From: Frankia sp. RB7
Lineage (GTDB): Bacteria > Pseudomonadota > Alphaproteobacteria > Rhizobiales > Xanthobacteraceae
DNA: 64,000 nt
Reading direction: 5' to 3'
Assembly: GCA_030403585.1 (NCBI GenBank)
Contig: JAUEPE010000007.1
Location: forward strand, 1 to 64,000
The notes below the pieces were generated by a model. That model had not been told where the DNA came from. It made no database searches and worked only from the letters and a program-made list of their open reading frames with translations. Numbering within the stretch: the stretch's first letter is position 1; each line of letters begins with the position of its first letter. The position numbers and the translations under genes are program-made. Positions 7,858 to 16,739 of the stretch are shown here, in pieces.

Positions 7858-8633
7858 ATGCCGCGTCCATGACTGGAATGACTGCGCTCTCGATCGGCAA
7901 GGACATCAAGCTCAACTCGGCTGAGGAGCTGGAGGCGACGCTGCGCCACATTGGGGCTACGCGCTATCACAGCCTGCATCCATTCCATAAGCTTCTGCAC
8001 AGCGGCAAGCTGAATAAAGGTCAAGTGCAAGCCTGGGCGCTGAACCGCTACTATTACCAGAGCACGATCCCGATCAAGGACGCGGTGGTGATCTCGCGCT
8101 TTCGCGACCGCGCCACGCGGCTGGAATGGCGCCACCGCATCGAGGACCATGACGGCGATGTCGGCAGCGAAGGCGGTATCGAGCGCTGGCTGAAGCTGAC
8201 CGAGGGTCTCGGGCTCGATACGGCTTACGTGGAATCCACCGAAGGCATCCTGCCGGCGACGCGCTTTGCGGTGGAGGCCTACGTCCATTACTGCCGCGAG
8301 AAGTCGCCGCTGGAGGCGATCGCGTCCTCGCTCACCGAATTGTTCGCGCCGAACCTGCACGAGGAGCGCATCTCCGGCATGCTGGAGCATTACGACTTCG
8401 TCAATCCCGACATCATGAGCTACTTCAAGCGCCGCCTGGCGCAGGCGCCGCGCGATGCCGGCTTCGCGCTCGACTACGTCAAGGCGCACGCCACGACGCC
8501 CGAGCAGCGCGCGCAGGTGTGCAATGCGCTGATCTTCAAGACCAACGTGCTATGGGTGCAGTTGGACGCGCTCCAGCACGCCTATGTCGAGGGCAACATT
8601 CCGCCGGGCGCGTTCGTGCCTAAAGCGGGTTGA
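7854..8633 (+). CDS. pqqC: PqqC, pyrroloquinoline-quinone synthase
   Basis: 259 residues with the chosen GTG start. It catalyses the last, oxygen-dependent eight-electron oxidation and ring closure to PQQ; no metal is needed. Clear family blocks are HPFHKLLHSGKLNKGQVQAWALNRYYYQ, RHRIEDHDGD, EGILPATRFAVEAYVHYC and LFAPNLHEERI. The GTG at 7854 overlaps the pqqB TGA. ATG at 7869 (MTGMTALS) is an alternative start that would shorten the protein by five residues. A further open stretch upstream to 7818 lies within pqqB and is rejected. Confidence 0.95.
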   Translation: MNAASMTGMTALSIGKDIKLNSAEELEATLRHIGATRYHSLHPFHKLLHSGKLNKGQVQAWALNRYYYQSTIPIKDAVVISRFRDRATRLEWRHRIEDHDGDVGSEGGIERWLKLTEGLGLDTAYVESTEGILPATRFAVEAYVHYCREKSPLEAIASSLTELFAPNLHEERISGMLEHYDFVNPDIMSYFKRRLAQAPRDAGFALDYVKAHATTPEQRAQVCNALIFKTNVLWVQLDALQHAYVEGNIPPGAFVPKAG

Positions 8634-8645
8634 GGGATTAGTGTA

Positions 8646-8957
8646 ATGGCCGGGCCGCGGAACATCAGCGTCAGCGAGGCAAGCCGCCCCGTGCTGCCGC
8701 GGCATGCCAAGCTGAAATATGACGAGACGCGGAAAGTCTGGGTGATCCTGGCGCCCGAGCGCGTGCTGGCACCGGACGAGATCGCCGTCGAGGTCTTGCA
8801 GCTCTGCGACGGCAAGCGCAATGTCGGCGACGTGTCCGACCAGCTGGCGGCGAAATACGCAGCGCCCCGCGAGGCGATCCTCGCCGACGTCATCGTCATG
8901 CTGCAGGATCTCGCCGACAAGGGCTTTCTGACCGAGGCCCGGGAGAAGACGCCATGA
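8646..8957 (+). CDS. pqqD: PqqD, peptide chaperone for PqqE
   Basis: 103 residues. PqqD is a RiPP-recognition protein that binds PqqA and presents it to PqqE. The core reads PRHAKLKYDETRKVWVILAPERVLAPDEIAVEVLQLCDGKRNVGDV, followed by the helical C-terminus with MLQDLADKGFL. The first 20 residues are a loose extension before the domain. Its TGA overlaps the pqqE ATG (ATGA). PqqD and PqqE are separate genes here, not fused. Confidence 0.95.
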   Translation: MAGPRNISVSEASRPVLPRHAKLKYDETRKVWVILAPERVLAPDEIAVEVLQLCDGKRNVGDVSDQLAAKYAAPREAILADVIVMLQDLADKGFLTEAREKTP

Positions 8958-10147
8958 GCGATGTGCTCCCGACCATCTCGCCCGATGCCGGCGACAGCCT
9001 CGCGGTGCTGGAGAAGAGCCGCTCGACCGCGGAGACCTTCGGCATTCCGCTCGCGGTGCTGCTCGAGATCACCCATCGCTGCCCGCTGCAATGCCCCTAT
9101 TGCTCCAATCCGGTCGAGCTCGATCGCTCCGGCAAGGAGCTGACCACCGAGGAATGGAAGAAGGTGCTGAGCGAGCTCGCCGAGATCGGCGTGCTCCAGG
9201 TGCATTTCTCTGGCGGCGAACCGACGGCGCGCAAAGACCTCGTCGAGCTGGTGAAACATGCCAGCGACGTCGGCCTCTATACCAACCTCATCACTTCGGC
9301 CGTGCTGCTGACGCGCGAGCGGCTCAGCGAGCTTGCGGATGCCGGGCTCTGCCATGTGCAGATCTCTTTCCAGGGCATCGAAGAAGGTCTCGCCGATCGC
9401 GTTGCCGGCTACAGAGGCGGACACCGCAAGAAGCTCGAGGTCGCGAAGTGGACGCGCGAGCTTGACCTTCCGCTGACCGTGAATGCGGTGATGCACCGGC
9501 AGAACCTGCACCAGCTGCCCGACATCATCCAGATGTCGATCGATCTCGACGCCGACCGGCTCGAGGTCGCCAATGTGCAATATTACGGCTGGGCACTGAA
9601 GAACCGCGCCGCGCTGATGCCGACAGTGGCGCAGTTAGATGAATGCACCCGCATCGTCGAGGAAGCGCGCGAGCGGCTCAAGGGCCGGCTGACCATCGAC
9701 TACGTCGTGCCCGACTATTACGCGCTGCGGCCGAAAAAGTGCATGGGCGGCTGGGGCCGCCAGTTCTTCAACATCTCGCCCGCCGGCAAGGTGCTGCCCT
9801 GCCATGCCGCCGAGAGCATCACCGGGCTCGACTTCGAATCGGTGCGCTCCAACCATTCGATCGCCTGGATCTGGCAGAACTCGGACGCCTTCAACCGCTA
9901 TCGCGGCACCGGCTGGATGAAGGAGCCGTGCAGATCTTGCGAATTCCGCGAGATCGATTTCGGCGGCTGCCGCTGTCAGGCCTTTGCGCTCACCGGTGAC
10001 GCCGCCAACACCGATCCGGCCTGCGCGCTGTCGCCGCTGCACGAGACCATCTTCAAGCAGGCCGAGCGCGAGGCCGAGGGCGAGACCAACCGCTTCCTCT
10101 ATCGCAATTTTGCCGGCGGCACTCTGGAATCCGGGAATGACGCCTGA
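8954..10147 (+). CDS. pqqE: PqqE, radical SAM PqqA peptide cyclase
   Basis: 397 residues. Radical SAM enzyme that joins Glu and Tyr side chains within PqqA. The CxxxCxxC cluster site is in HRCPLQCPYCSN (about residues 44-55), followed by the SAM-binding SGGEPTARKDL. The C-terminal SPASM domain shows the expected Cys pattern: KCMGGWGRQFFN, VLPCHAAES, CRSCEFREIDFGGCRCQAF. These bind the auxiliary clusters. It overlaps pqqD by four bases and the following hydrolase gene by eleven. Confidence 0.96.
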   Translation: MSDVLPTISPDAGDSLAVLEKSRSTAETFGIPLAVLLEITHRCPLQCPYCSNPVELDRSGKELTTEEWKKVLSELAEIGVLQVHFSGGEPTARKDLVELVKHASDVGLYTNLITSAVLLTRERLSELADAGLCHVQISFQGIEEGLADRVAGYRGGHRKKLEVAKWTRELDLPLTVNAVMHRQNLHQLPDIIQMSIDLDADRLEVANVQYYGWALKNRAALMPTVAQLDECTRIVEEARERLKGRLTIDYVVPDYYALRPKKCMGGWGRQFFNISPAGKVLPCHAAESITGLDFESVRSNHSIAWIWQNSDAFNRYRGTGWMKEPCRSCEFREIDFGGCRCQAFALTGDAANTDPACALSPLHETIFKQAEREAEGETNRFLYRNFAGGTLESGNDA

Positions 10148-11123
10148 CGCCGACGCGGCCGCATCGGCCAGACGCGCCGATCCCTTTGCGCCGCTGACCT
10201 CCGACATGCTGGACGTCGGCGACGGCCACGAACTCTATGTCGAGAGCGTCGGCCGCGCCGACGGCATTCCCGCCATCTATCTGCATGGCGGGCCGGGCTC
10301 TGGCTGCCAGCCCGACCATCGCCGGCTGTTTGATCCCGAGCGTATGTATGCCGTGCTGTTCGACCAGCGCGGCTGCGGCCGCAGCCGCCCCAAGGGATCG
10401 CGCGCGCACAACACGACGGCGCATCTGATCGCGGACATGGAAAAGATCCGCGAAAAGTTCGGCATCGACCGCTGGATGGTGGTCGGCGGCTCCTGGGGCG
10501 CGACGCTGGCGCTGGCTTACGCGCAGGCCCATCCCGCGCGCGTCTCCGGCATTGCGCTGCGTGCGACATTCCTCGGCACACGGGCGGAGGTCGAGACGGC
10601 CTTCACCTCGCGCCTGGCGCAATTCTATCCGGCGCTCTACGAGGATTTTCTGAGCGTACTGCCGCCGGAGGAACGTGCGCAGCCGGTGGCAGCCTATTAT
10701 CGCCGCATCCTCGATGCCGATCCGGCCGTGCACGGACCGGCCTCGCGTGCCTGGCACGATACCGAGCGCGCGCTGTCGGAGCACAAGCCGGCAAAGACGC
10801 GGATCGACCTGGCCTCGCTGAACGTCTGGCGCACATTGCCGGCGACACCGTTCATGGAAGCGCATTACTTCGTCAACGACAGCTTCATGACCGAGAACCA
10901 GCTGCTGCAAAACGCCAGTCGGCTCGCCGACATTCCCGGCATCATCGTGCAGGGCCGCTACGATCTGTTGTGCCCTCCTGAGACATCTCAGGCCCTCGCG
11001 AAAGTTTGGCCGGGTTCCGAGATTCGGATCGTGGAAGAAGCCGGGCATTCGCTCTATGATACCGGCGTGCGGGACGCGGTCATGAAGTCGATCGCCGATC
11101 TCGCGTCGAAGGCCGCGCGCTAA
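10137..11123 (+). CDS. S33 alpha/beta-hydrolase, prolyl aminopeptidase-like
   Basis: 328 residues, the size of proline iminopeptidases (EC 3.4.11.5 family). It carries the oxyanion segment YLHGGPGSGCQPDHRRLFDP, the FDQRGCGRSRP block, nucleophile Ser in GGSWGATLALAYAQ, Asp in VQGRYDLLCPP and His in EEAGHSLYD. No signal peptide. The ATG lies inside the last codons of pqqE (11-base overlap), so it is almost certainly cotranscribed and translationally coupled with the PQQ genes. PQQ synthesis needs peptidases to free the cross-linked Glu-Tyr from PqqA. This makes a trimming role attractive, but that is inference only; it could equally be an unrelated aminopeptidase. Confidence 0.85.
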   Translation: MTPDADAAASARRADPFAPLTSDMLDVGDGHELYVESVGRADGIPAIYLHGGPGSGCQPDHRRLFDPERMYAVLFDQRGCGRSRPKGSRAHNTTAHLIADMEKIREKFGIDRWMVVGGSWGATLALAYAQAHPARVSGIALRATFLGTRAEVETAFTSRLAQFYPALYEDFLSVLPPEERAQPVAAYYRRILDADPAVHGPASRAWHDTERALSEHKPAKTRIDLASLNVWRTLPATPFMEAHYFVNDSFMTENQLLQNASRLADIPGIIVQGRYDLLCPPETSQALAKVWPGSEIRIVEEAGHSLYDTGVRDAVMKSIADLASKAAR

Positions 11124-11147
11124 CGCAAAAAAAAGGACAACAAAAAA

Positions 11148-11825
11148 ATGCCGCTCGCCGGGACAGGTATGCTGCTGACGTCGATGAACATCGACGCTTC
11201 AGATGAAGCCGATTTCAACCGCTGGTACGATCGCGAGCATCTCGAAGAGCGCGTCGCGATCGAGGGCTTTGTGGAAGCGCGGCGCTATGTCGCGCACGCG
11301 GCCAATCCCAAATATCTCTCGCTGTATTCGACCGCGACGCTGGACGTGCTCGACAGTCCCGCCTACCGGGCTCGGCTCGCCAACCAGACCGAATGGTCGC
11401 GGCGGACCATGGCGCATTTCAAGAACATGCTGCGCGTGGTCGCGCGCATCACCATCAGCAAGGGCACCGGCCGAGGCGCTGCACTCGGCCTGGTGCGGCT
11501 GCGCCCCACCGCCGACAATGCCGGCGCATGGCGTGATGCACTGCAAGAAAAGCTGACGCCTGGGGAGCGCGAGGGCATCATCTCGATGCATCTGCTCGAG
11601 AGCGAGCCGGAATTGTCGGGTGCAACGGCGGATATTCCAGCGGTGCGCAACGAAGGCGCGCGTGACTGGTTCGTGCTGATCGACGGTACGCATGTCGGCC
11701 CGGTCTCGGCCGTCATCGCCGAACGCTTCACCGGACCTGCTGCAGCGCCCTTCCCGCTTCCCGTCTCCGTCGGCACGTACAGCCTGATGTGGGACCTCGC
11801 GAAGAGCGACATCGCGCGCAACTAA
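11148..11825 (+). CDS. DUF4286-like protein, two ferredoxin-like halves
   Basis: 225 residues, cytosolic. It opens with TGMLLTSMNIDASDEADFNRWYDREHLEERVAIEGFVEARRYV. This is the pattern of the dimeric alpha/beta-barrel DUF4286/EthD-like group (F..WY..EH...R..I.GF...RRY). A second, weaker half begins near residue 105. It lies 24 bases after the S33 peptidase and is preceded by an A-rich stretch with AAAGGA, so it may be the last gene of the extended pqq transcript. Function unknown; the fold is used by small monooxygenases and isomerases, but no catalytic residue can be named. Confidence 0.65.
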   Translation: MPLAGTGMLLTSMNIDASDEADFNRWYDREHLEERVAIEGFVEARRYVAHAANPKYLSLYSTATLDVLDSPAYRARLANQTEWSRRTMAHFKNMLRVVARITISKGTGRGAALGLVRLRPTADNAGAWRDALQEKLTPGEREGIISMHLLESEPELSGATADIPAVRNEGARDWFVLIDGTHVGPVSAVIAERFTGPAAAPFPLPVSVGTYSLMWDLAKSDIARN

Positions 11826-11939
11826 AGCGACATTCGCATCGCAACATATTGCACCGCCGCATTGGTTGCGCGCGCCTGTTAATGCTGTCTGCGCGCAGCT
11901 CCCATGAAAGCGGGTAATCGCGAAAGTTTGCCGTTGTAC

Positions 11940-11956
11940 TTCGGAACGGTTCTAAT
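11940..11956. promoter_or_regulatory. Candidate iron control element (Irr-box-like)
   Basis: ttcggaacggttctaat matches the rhizobial iron control element TTTAGAA-N3-TTCTAAA at 11 of 14 fixed positions. It is located 108 bases before the Fe-S-rich oxidoreductase operon. Irr acting here to shut off an iron-expensive operon under iron shortage would make sense. The match is imperfect and the call tentative. Confidence 0.35.
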
Positions 11957-12063
11957 AAGCTAACCCAATGACGTCATTCAGAAACCAGATCGCGGCGCGT
12001 TAAGCGTTCGACAAGCTCAAGAAAAGGCCGCCGGGTCTTTGAGCCTGCGCGGACAGGGTAGGA

Positions 12064-13863
12064 ATGAAACCAACCGATATCGCGGCCCCCGACTACTTTC
12101 ACAAAGTGGTCGATTGCCAGTGGGCTTGTCCTGCGCACACTCCAGTTCCCGAATACATCCGATTGATCGCGCAAGGCCGCTACAGCGACGCCTACATGAT
12201 CAATTGGAAATCGAATGTGTTTCCCGGAATTCTGGGACGCACCTGCGATCGTCCATGCGAGCCAGCGTGCCGGCGCGGACGCGTTGAAGAGACGCCGGTG
12301 GCGATCTGCCGCCTCAAGCGCGTCGCGGCGGACTTCAAGGACGACATCACGCATCGCTTGCCGAGGCCCTCCGCGAAAAACGGCAAGCGCGTTGCATTCG
12401 TCGGCGGTGGCCCCGCGTCTCTGACGGTGGCGCGCGATCTGGCGCCGCTCGGCTATAACTGCACCGTGTTCGACGGCGACCCCGAAGCCGGCGGCATGAT
12501 GCGCACGCAGATCCCGAAATTCAGATTGCCGAATTCGGTGATCGACGAGGAGACCGGCTACATCCTCAATCTCGGCGTCGACTTCAAAAGCGGTCATCGC
12601 ATCGAGAGCATGAAGGCGCTGCTCGCCGAGAAATACGACGCGATCTTCGTCGGCTCCGGCGCGCCGCGCGGCCGCGAGCTCGACATCCCCGGCCGGAAGG
12701 AAGCAGCCGCCCACGTCCATATCGGTATCGACTGGCTGTCCTCGGTGTCGTTCGGTCACACCGACAAGATCGGCAAGCGCGTCATCGTGCTCGGCGGCGG
12801 CAACACCGCGATGGATTGCTGCCGCACCGCGCGCCGCCTCGGCGGCGAGGACGTCAAGGTGGTCGTGCGCTCCGGCTTCGAGGAGATGAAGGCCTCGCCC
12901 TGGGAGAAGGAAGACGCGCTCCATGAGGACATCCCGATCCTCAATTTCCTCGTCCCCGTCTCTTTCATCCACGACAATGGCAAGCTCACCGGCGTCACCT
13001 TCCAGAAGGTGAAGGCCGAATATGACGCCAAGGGTCGCCGCAACCTCGTGCCGTCGGGCGAGCCCGACCAGACCATTGAGTGCGACGACGTGCTGGTCGC
13101 GGTCGGCCAGGAGAACGCCTTCCCCTGGATCGAGCAGGATTGCGGCATCGAGTTCGACGAATGGCACATGCCGAAGGTCGATCCGAAGACCTTCGTCTCG
13201 ACCAACCCAAAAGTGTTCTTCGGCGGCGACGCCGCGTTCGGGCCCAAGAACATCATCTGGGCGGTGGCGCAGGGCCATGACGCCGCATTGTCGATCCACA
13301 AGCTACTGTCGGGCGAGGACATCACCGAACGGCCGCTGCCGGAGGTGCACGTTTCCTCGCAGAAGATGGGCATCCACGAATGGAGCTATGACAACGACAT
13401 CTCCAACGACAAGCGCTTCAAGGTGCCGCATCGCGACAAGGTGATCGCACTGAAGGACATCCGCACCGAGGTCGAGCTTGGCTACGACGTCAAGCTTGCG
13501 CTCGGCGAGGCGCATCGCTGCCTGAACTGCGACGTCCAGACCGTGTTCTCGACGTCGCTCTGCATCGAGTGCGACGCCTGCGTCGACATCTGTCCGATGG
13601 ATTGCATCACCTTCACGGAGAATGGCGAGGAAACCGATCTGCGCCAGCGCCTGAAGGCGCCCTCGCCGCATCCGGACCAGGACCTCTACGTCTCCTCGGA
13701 CCTCAAGACCGGGCGCGTGATGGTCAAGGACGAGGATGTCTGCCTGCATTGCGGGCTGTGCGCCGAGCGTTGTCCCACTGGGGCCTGGGACATGCAGAAA
13801 TATTTGATCGAGATGACTCAAGCAGGTTCAGCATGTCCGACAAAAAGCCGATCAGCAGCGTAA
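12064..13863 (+). CDS. FAD/NAD(P)H-dependent GltD-like oxidoreductase with two [4Fe-4S] motifs
   Basis: 599 residues. The N-terminal part (about 1-110) is the helical Fe-S domain of GltD-type enzymes, with cysteines in DCQWACPAHTPVPEYI and GRTCDRPCEPACRRG. An FAD-binding Rossmann domain starts at VAFVGGGPASLTVARDL (about 115). An NAD(P)-binding one follows at RVIVLGGGNTAMDCCRTARRLG (about 245). The C-terminus adds ferredoxin-like clusters in CIECDACVDICPMDC and CLHCGLCAERCPTGAW. This layout fits electron transfer between NAD(P)H and ferredoxin-type carriers. Its 3' end overlaps the next gene, encoding the oxoacid oxidoreductase alpha subunit, by 31 bases. It is therefore probably the dedicated redox partner of that enzyme; direction of electron flow is not known. 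AGGG/TAGGA precedes the start. Confidence 0.88.
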   Translation: MKPTDIAAPDYFHKVVDCQWACPAHTPVPEYIRLIAQGRYSDAYMINWKSNVFPGILGRTCDRPCEPACRRGRVEETPVAICRLKRVAADFKDDITHRLPRPSAKNGKRVAFVGGGPASLTVARDLAPLGYNCTVFDGDPEAGGMMRTQIPKFRLPNSVIDEETGYILNLGVDFKSGHRIESMKALLAEKYDAIFVGSGAPRGRELDIPGRKEAAAHVHIGIDWLSSVSFGHTDKIGKRVIVLGGGNTAMDCCRTARRLGGEDVKVVVRSGFEEMKASPWEKEDALHEDIPILNFLVPVSFIHDNGKLTGVTFQKVKAEYDAKGRRNLVPSGEPDQTIECDDVLVAVGQENAFPWIEQDCGIEFDEWHMPKVDPKTFVSTNPKVFFGGDAAFGPKNIIWAVAQGHDAALSIHKLLSGEDITERPLPEVHVSSQKMGIHEWSYDNDISNDKRFKVPHRDKVIALKDIRTEVELGYDVKLALGEAHRCLNCDVQTVFSTSLCIECDACVDICPMDCITFTENGEETDLRQRLKAPSPHPDQDLYVSSDLKTGRVMVKDEDVCLHCGLCAERCPTGAWDMQKYLIEMTQAGSACPTKSRSAA

Positions 13864-15680
13864 ACGACTTCGTCGTCCGCTTCGCCAACGTCAACGGCTC
13901 GGGCTCGGCCAGCGCCAACGAGATGTTCGCGCGCGCGATCCTGCGCCATGGCGTGCCGGTGTCCCCTCGCAACATCTTCCCTTCCAACATCCAGGGCCTG
14001 CCGACCTGGTACGAGGTGCGGGTCACCGAAGCCGGCCATCTCGGCGCCCGCGGCGGCGTCGACATGATGGTGGCGATGAACCCGCAGACCTGGGACAAGG
14101 ACGTCGCCGGCATCGAGCCCGGCGGTTATCTGTTCTACGATTCCACCAAGCCGATGCCGTCGACAAAATTCCGCGACGACATCACCGTGATCGGCGTGCC
14201 GCTGACAGCGATCACCAACTCGACCTACACCGATCCGCGCCAGCGCCAGCTGTTCAAGAACATCATCTATCTGGGCGCGCTCTCCGCGCTGCTCGACATG
14301 GACCCGAAGCTGATCGAGCAGCTGATCGGCGAGCAGTACAAGGGCAAGGAGAAGCTCTTGTCCTCCAACGTCCATGCGCTGCATTTGGGGCGCGACTGGG
14401 CATTGCAGAATTTGAAATGCCCGCTCGGGCTGCGGATCAAGAAGTCCGACAAGGTCGGCGACCGCATCTTCATCGAGGGCAACAGCGCGGCCGCGCTCGG
14501 CGCCGTCTACGGGGGTGCCACTGTGTGCGCCTGGTATCCGATCACGCCGTCCTCGTCGGTAGCCGAGGCTTTCACCGCCCATTGCAAGAAGTACCGGCAC
14601 GATCCCGCGACCGGACAGGCGAAATACGCCATCGTGCAGGGCGAGGACGAGCTGGCCTCGATCGGCATCGTGATCGGCGCCTCCTGGAACGGCGCGCGTG
14701 CCTTCACTGCGACCTCCGGCCCCGGCATCTCCCTGATGACCGAGTTCATCGGCCTGTCGTACTTTGCCGAGATTCCGGCCGTGATCATGAACATCCAGCG
14801 CGCCGGCCCCTCCACGGGCATGCCGACCCGCACCCAGCAATGCGACATCATCGCCTGCGCCTATGCTTCGCATGGCGACACCAAGCATGTGCTGCTGTTC
14901 CCGGAAGACCCGGCGGAAGCGTTCGAGTTCGCGGCAGCCGCGTTCGATCTCGCCGAGCGGCTGCAGACCACGATCTTCCTGATGCTCGACCTCGACATCG
15001 GCATGAACCATCGTCTTAGCCGTCCGCTGAAGTGGGACGATGCCAAGCAGTATGACCGCGGCAAGGTGATGACAGCGGAAATGCTGGAAGAGGGCCGCGA
15101 CTTCGGCCGCTATCTCGACGTCGATGGCGACGGCATTCCCTACCGCACCTATCCCGGCACGCATCCGACCAAGGGCTCCTATTTCACCCGCGGCACCTCG
15201 CGTGATCGCTATGCGCGTTACTCCGAGGAGGGCTCGGTCTATGCCGACAACATGCAGCGTCTCGTGCGCAAATTCGAGACCGCGCAGGACCTCGTGCCGC
15301 GCCCGCTGCAGGCCAATGCGGAACGGCCGACCAAGTACGGCGTGATCTATTTCGGCTCGACCTCGCCGGCGATGGACGAGGCGATCGGACTATTGGAAGC
15401 ACGCGGGCACCAGCTCGACCGCCTGCGCATCCGCGCCTTCCCGTTCCATTCCAGCGTGGCGAGCTTCCTTGCCGAACACGATTTCGTCTACGTCGTCGAG
15501 CAGAACCGCGACGCGCAGCTCCGTCAGCTGATCGTCAACGAGAACGGCATCGATCCCGTCCGCCTCGTGCCGATCGTGCATTACGACGGCACCCCGATCA
15601 CCGCCCGCTATATCGCAAAAACCATTGGCGACCACCAGGATCACCTCAAGGTGACCCCGCTCCGCAAGGCCGTGTCATGA
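13833..15680 (+). CDS. 2-oxoacid:acceptor oxidoreductase, fused gamma-alpha subunit (KorA-like)
   Basis: 615 residues. The N-terminal gamma domain (about 1-190) has VNGSGSASANEMFARAILRHG and the pattern EVRVTEAGHLGARGG. The alpha domain begins near residue 205 with EGNSAAALGAVYGG, then WYPITPSSSVAEAF and QGEDELASIGIVIGASWNGARAFTATSGPG. The C-terminal transketolase-like region is YGVIYFGSTSPAMDEA. This is the gamma-alpha fusion typical of KorA (for example mycobacterial 2-oxoglutarate oxidoreductase). Together with the beta subunit it oxidatively decarboxylates a 2-oxoacid to acyl-CoA, reducing ferredoxin. The substrate (2-oxoglutarate, pyruvate or branched-chain oxoacid) is not readable. The ATG lies inside the previous gene; the stop overlaps the beta-subunit ATG. 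Confidence 0.9.
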   Translation: MSDKKPISSVNDFVVRFANVNGSGSASANEMFARAILRHGVPVSPRNIFPSNIQGLPTWYEVRVTEAGHLGARGGVDMMVAMNPQTWDKDVAGIEPGGYLFYDSTKPMPSTKFRDDITVIGVPLTAITNSTYTDPRQRQLFKNIIYLGALSALLDMDPKLIEQLIGEQYKGKEKLLSSNVHALHLGRDWALQNLKCPLGLRIKKSDKVGDRIFIEGNSAAALGAVYGGATVCAWYPITPSSSVAEAFTAHCKKYRHDPATGQAKYAIVQGEDELASIGIVIGASWNGARAFTATSGPGISLMTEFIGLSYFAEIPAVIMNIQRAGPSTGMPTRTQQCDIIACAYASHGDTKHVLLFPEDPAEAFEFAAAAFDLAERLQTTIFLMLDLDIGMNHRLSRPLKWDDAKQYDRGKVMTAEMLEEGRDFGRYLDVDGDGIPYRTYPGTHPTKGSYFTRGTSRDRYARYSEEGSVYADNMQRLVRKFETAQDLVPRPLQANAERPTKYGVIYFGSTSPAMDEAIGLLEARGHQLDRLRIRAFPFHSSVASFLAEHDFVYVVEQNRDAQLRQLIVNENGIDPVRLVPIVHYDGTPITARYIAKTIGDHQDHLKVTPLRKAVS

Positions 15681-16732
15681 CCTACATTGCAAAGCCGAAA
15701 TTCCAACACCCCGGGCTGAAGAAGAACGAGCTCGGCTACACGCACCGTGATTACGAGGGCAAGGTCTCGACGCTGTGCGCCGGCTGCGGCCATGATTCGA
15801 TCACCGCCTCGATCATCGAGGCCTGCTACGAGCTCTCGATCGAGCCGCACCGGGTCGCAAAGATCTCCGGCATCGGCTGCTCGTCGAAGACGCCGGATTA
15901 CTTCCTCGGCAATTCGCACGGCTTCAATTCCGTGCACGGCCGCATGCCCAGCGTGCTGACAGGCGCCAATCTCGCCAATCGCGATCTGATCTATCTCGGC
16001 GTCTCCGGCGACGGCGATTCCGCCTCGATCGGCTTCGGCCAGTTTGCACATTCGATCCGGCGCGGCGTCAACATGACCTATATCGTCGAGAACAACGGCG
16101 TCTACGGCCTGACCAAGGGCCAGTTCTCGGCCACCGCCGACCGCGGCTCGAAGTCGAAGAAGGGCGTGACCAACACCGACAACGCCATCGACCTGGTCGC
16201 AATCGCGCTGCAGCTCGGGGCGACCTTCGTCGCCCGTTCGTTCTCCGGCGACAAGACCCAGCTCGTGCCGCTGATCGCGGCCGCGATCGGCCACAAGGGT
16301 GCGTCCTTCATCGACGTCATCAGCCCCTGCATCGCCTTCAACAACCACGCCGGCTCGACCAAGAGCTTCGATTATGTCCGCGAGCACAATGACGCCGTGA
16401 ACCGGCTCGACGTGCTGGTCGGCCGCGATCCCATCGCGGTGGACTATGCGCCGGGCACGGTGCAGGTGGTCGAGCAGCACGACGGCAGCAAGATCGCGCT
16501 GCGCAAGATCGATGCCGATTACGATCCGCATGACCGGCTCGGCGCGCAAACGTTCCTCGCGCGGCACGCCGCCAAGGGCCAGATCGTCACCGGGCTGCTG
16601 TACGTCGATCCCGACGCGGAAGATCTGCACAGCCATCTCAACACGGTCGAGACACCGCTCAACACGCTGGAAGCCGACGCGCTGTGTCCGGGTTCGGCAG
16701 TGCTGGACAAGTTCAACGCCAGCCTGCGGTGA
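15677..16732 (+). CDS. 2-oxoacid:acceptor oxidoreductase beta subunit (KorB-like)
   Basis: 351 residues. This subunit binds thiamine diphosphate and one [4Fe-4S] cluster. The ThDP/Mg motif is SGDGDSASIGFGQFAHS followed by NNGVYGLTKGQFSAT. The cluster ligands are visible as CAGCGHDS, GIGCSSKTPDYF and ISPCIAFN. Its ATG overlaps the alpha-subunit TGA (ATGA), so expression is coupled one-to-one. It ends 8 bases before a palindromic repeat that could act as the operon terminator. Confidence 0.92.
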   Translation: MTYIAKPKFQHPGLKKNELGYTHRDYEGKVSTLCAGCGHDSITASIIEACYELSIEPHRVAKISGIGCSSKTPDYFLGNSHGFNSVHGRMPSVLTGANLANRDLIYLGVSGDGDSASIGFGQFAHSIRRGVNMTYIVENNGVYGLTKGQFSATADRGSKSKKGVTNTDNAIDLVAIALQLGATFVARSFSGDKTQLVPLIAAAIGHKGASFIDVISPCIAFNNHAGSTKSFDYVREHNDAVNRLDVLVGRDPIAVDYAPGTVQVVEQHDGSKIALRKIDADYDPHDRLGAQTFLARHAAKGQIVTGLLYVDPDAEDLHSHLNTVETPLNTLEADALCPGSAVLDKFNASLR

Positions 16733-16739
16733 GGCTTAA

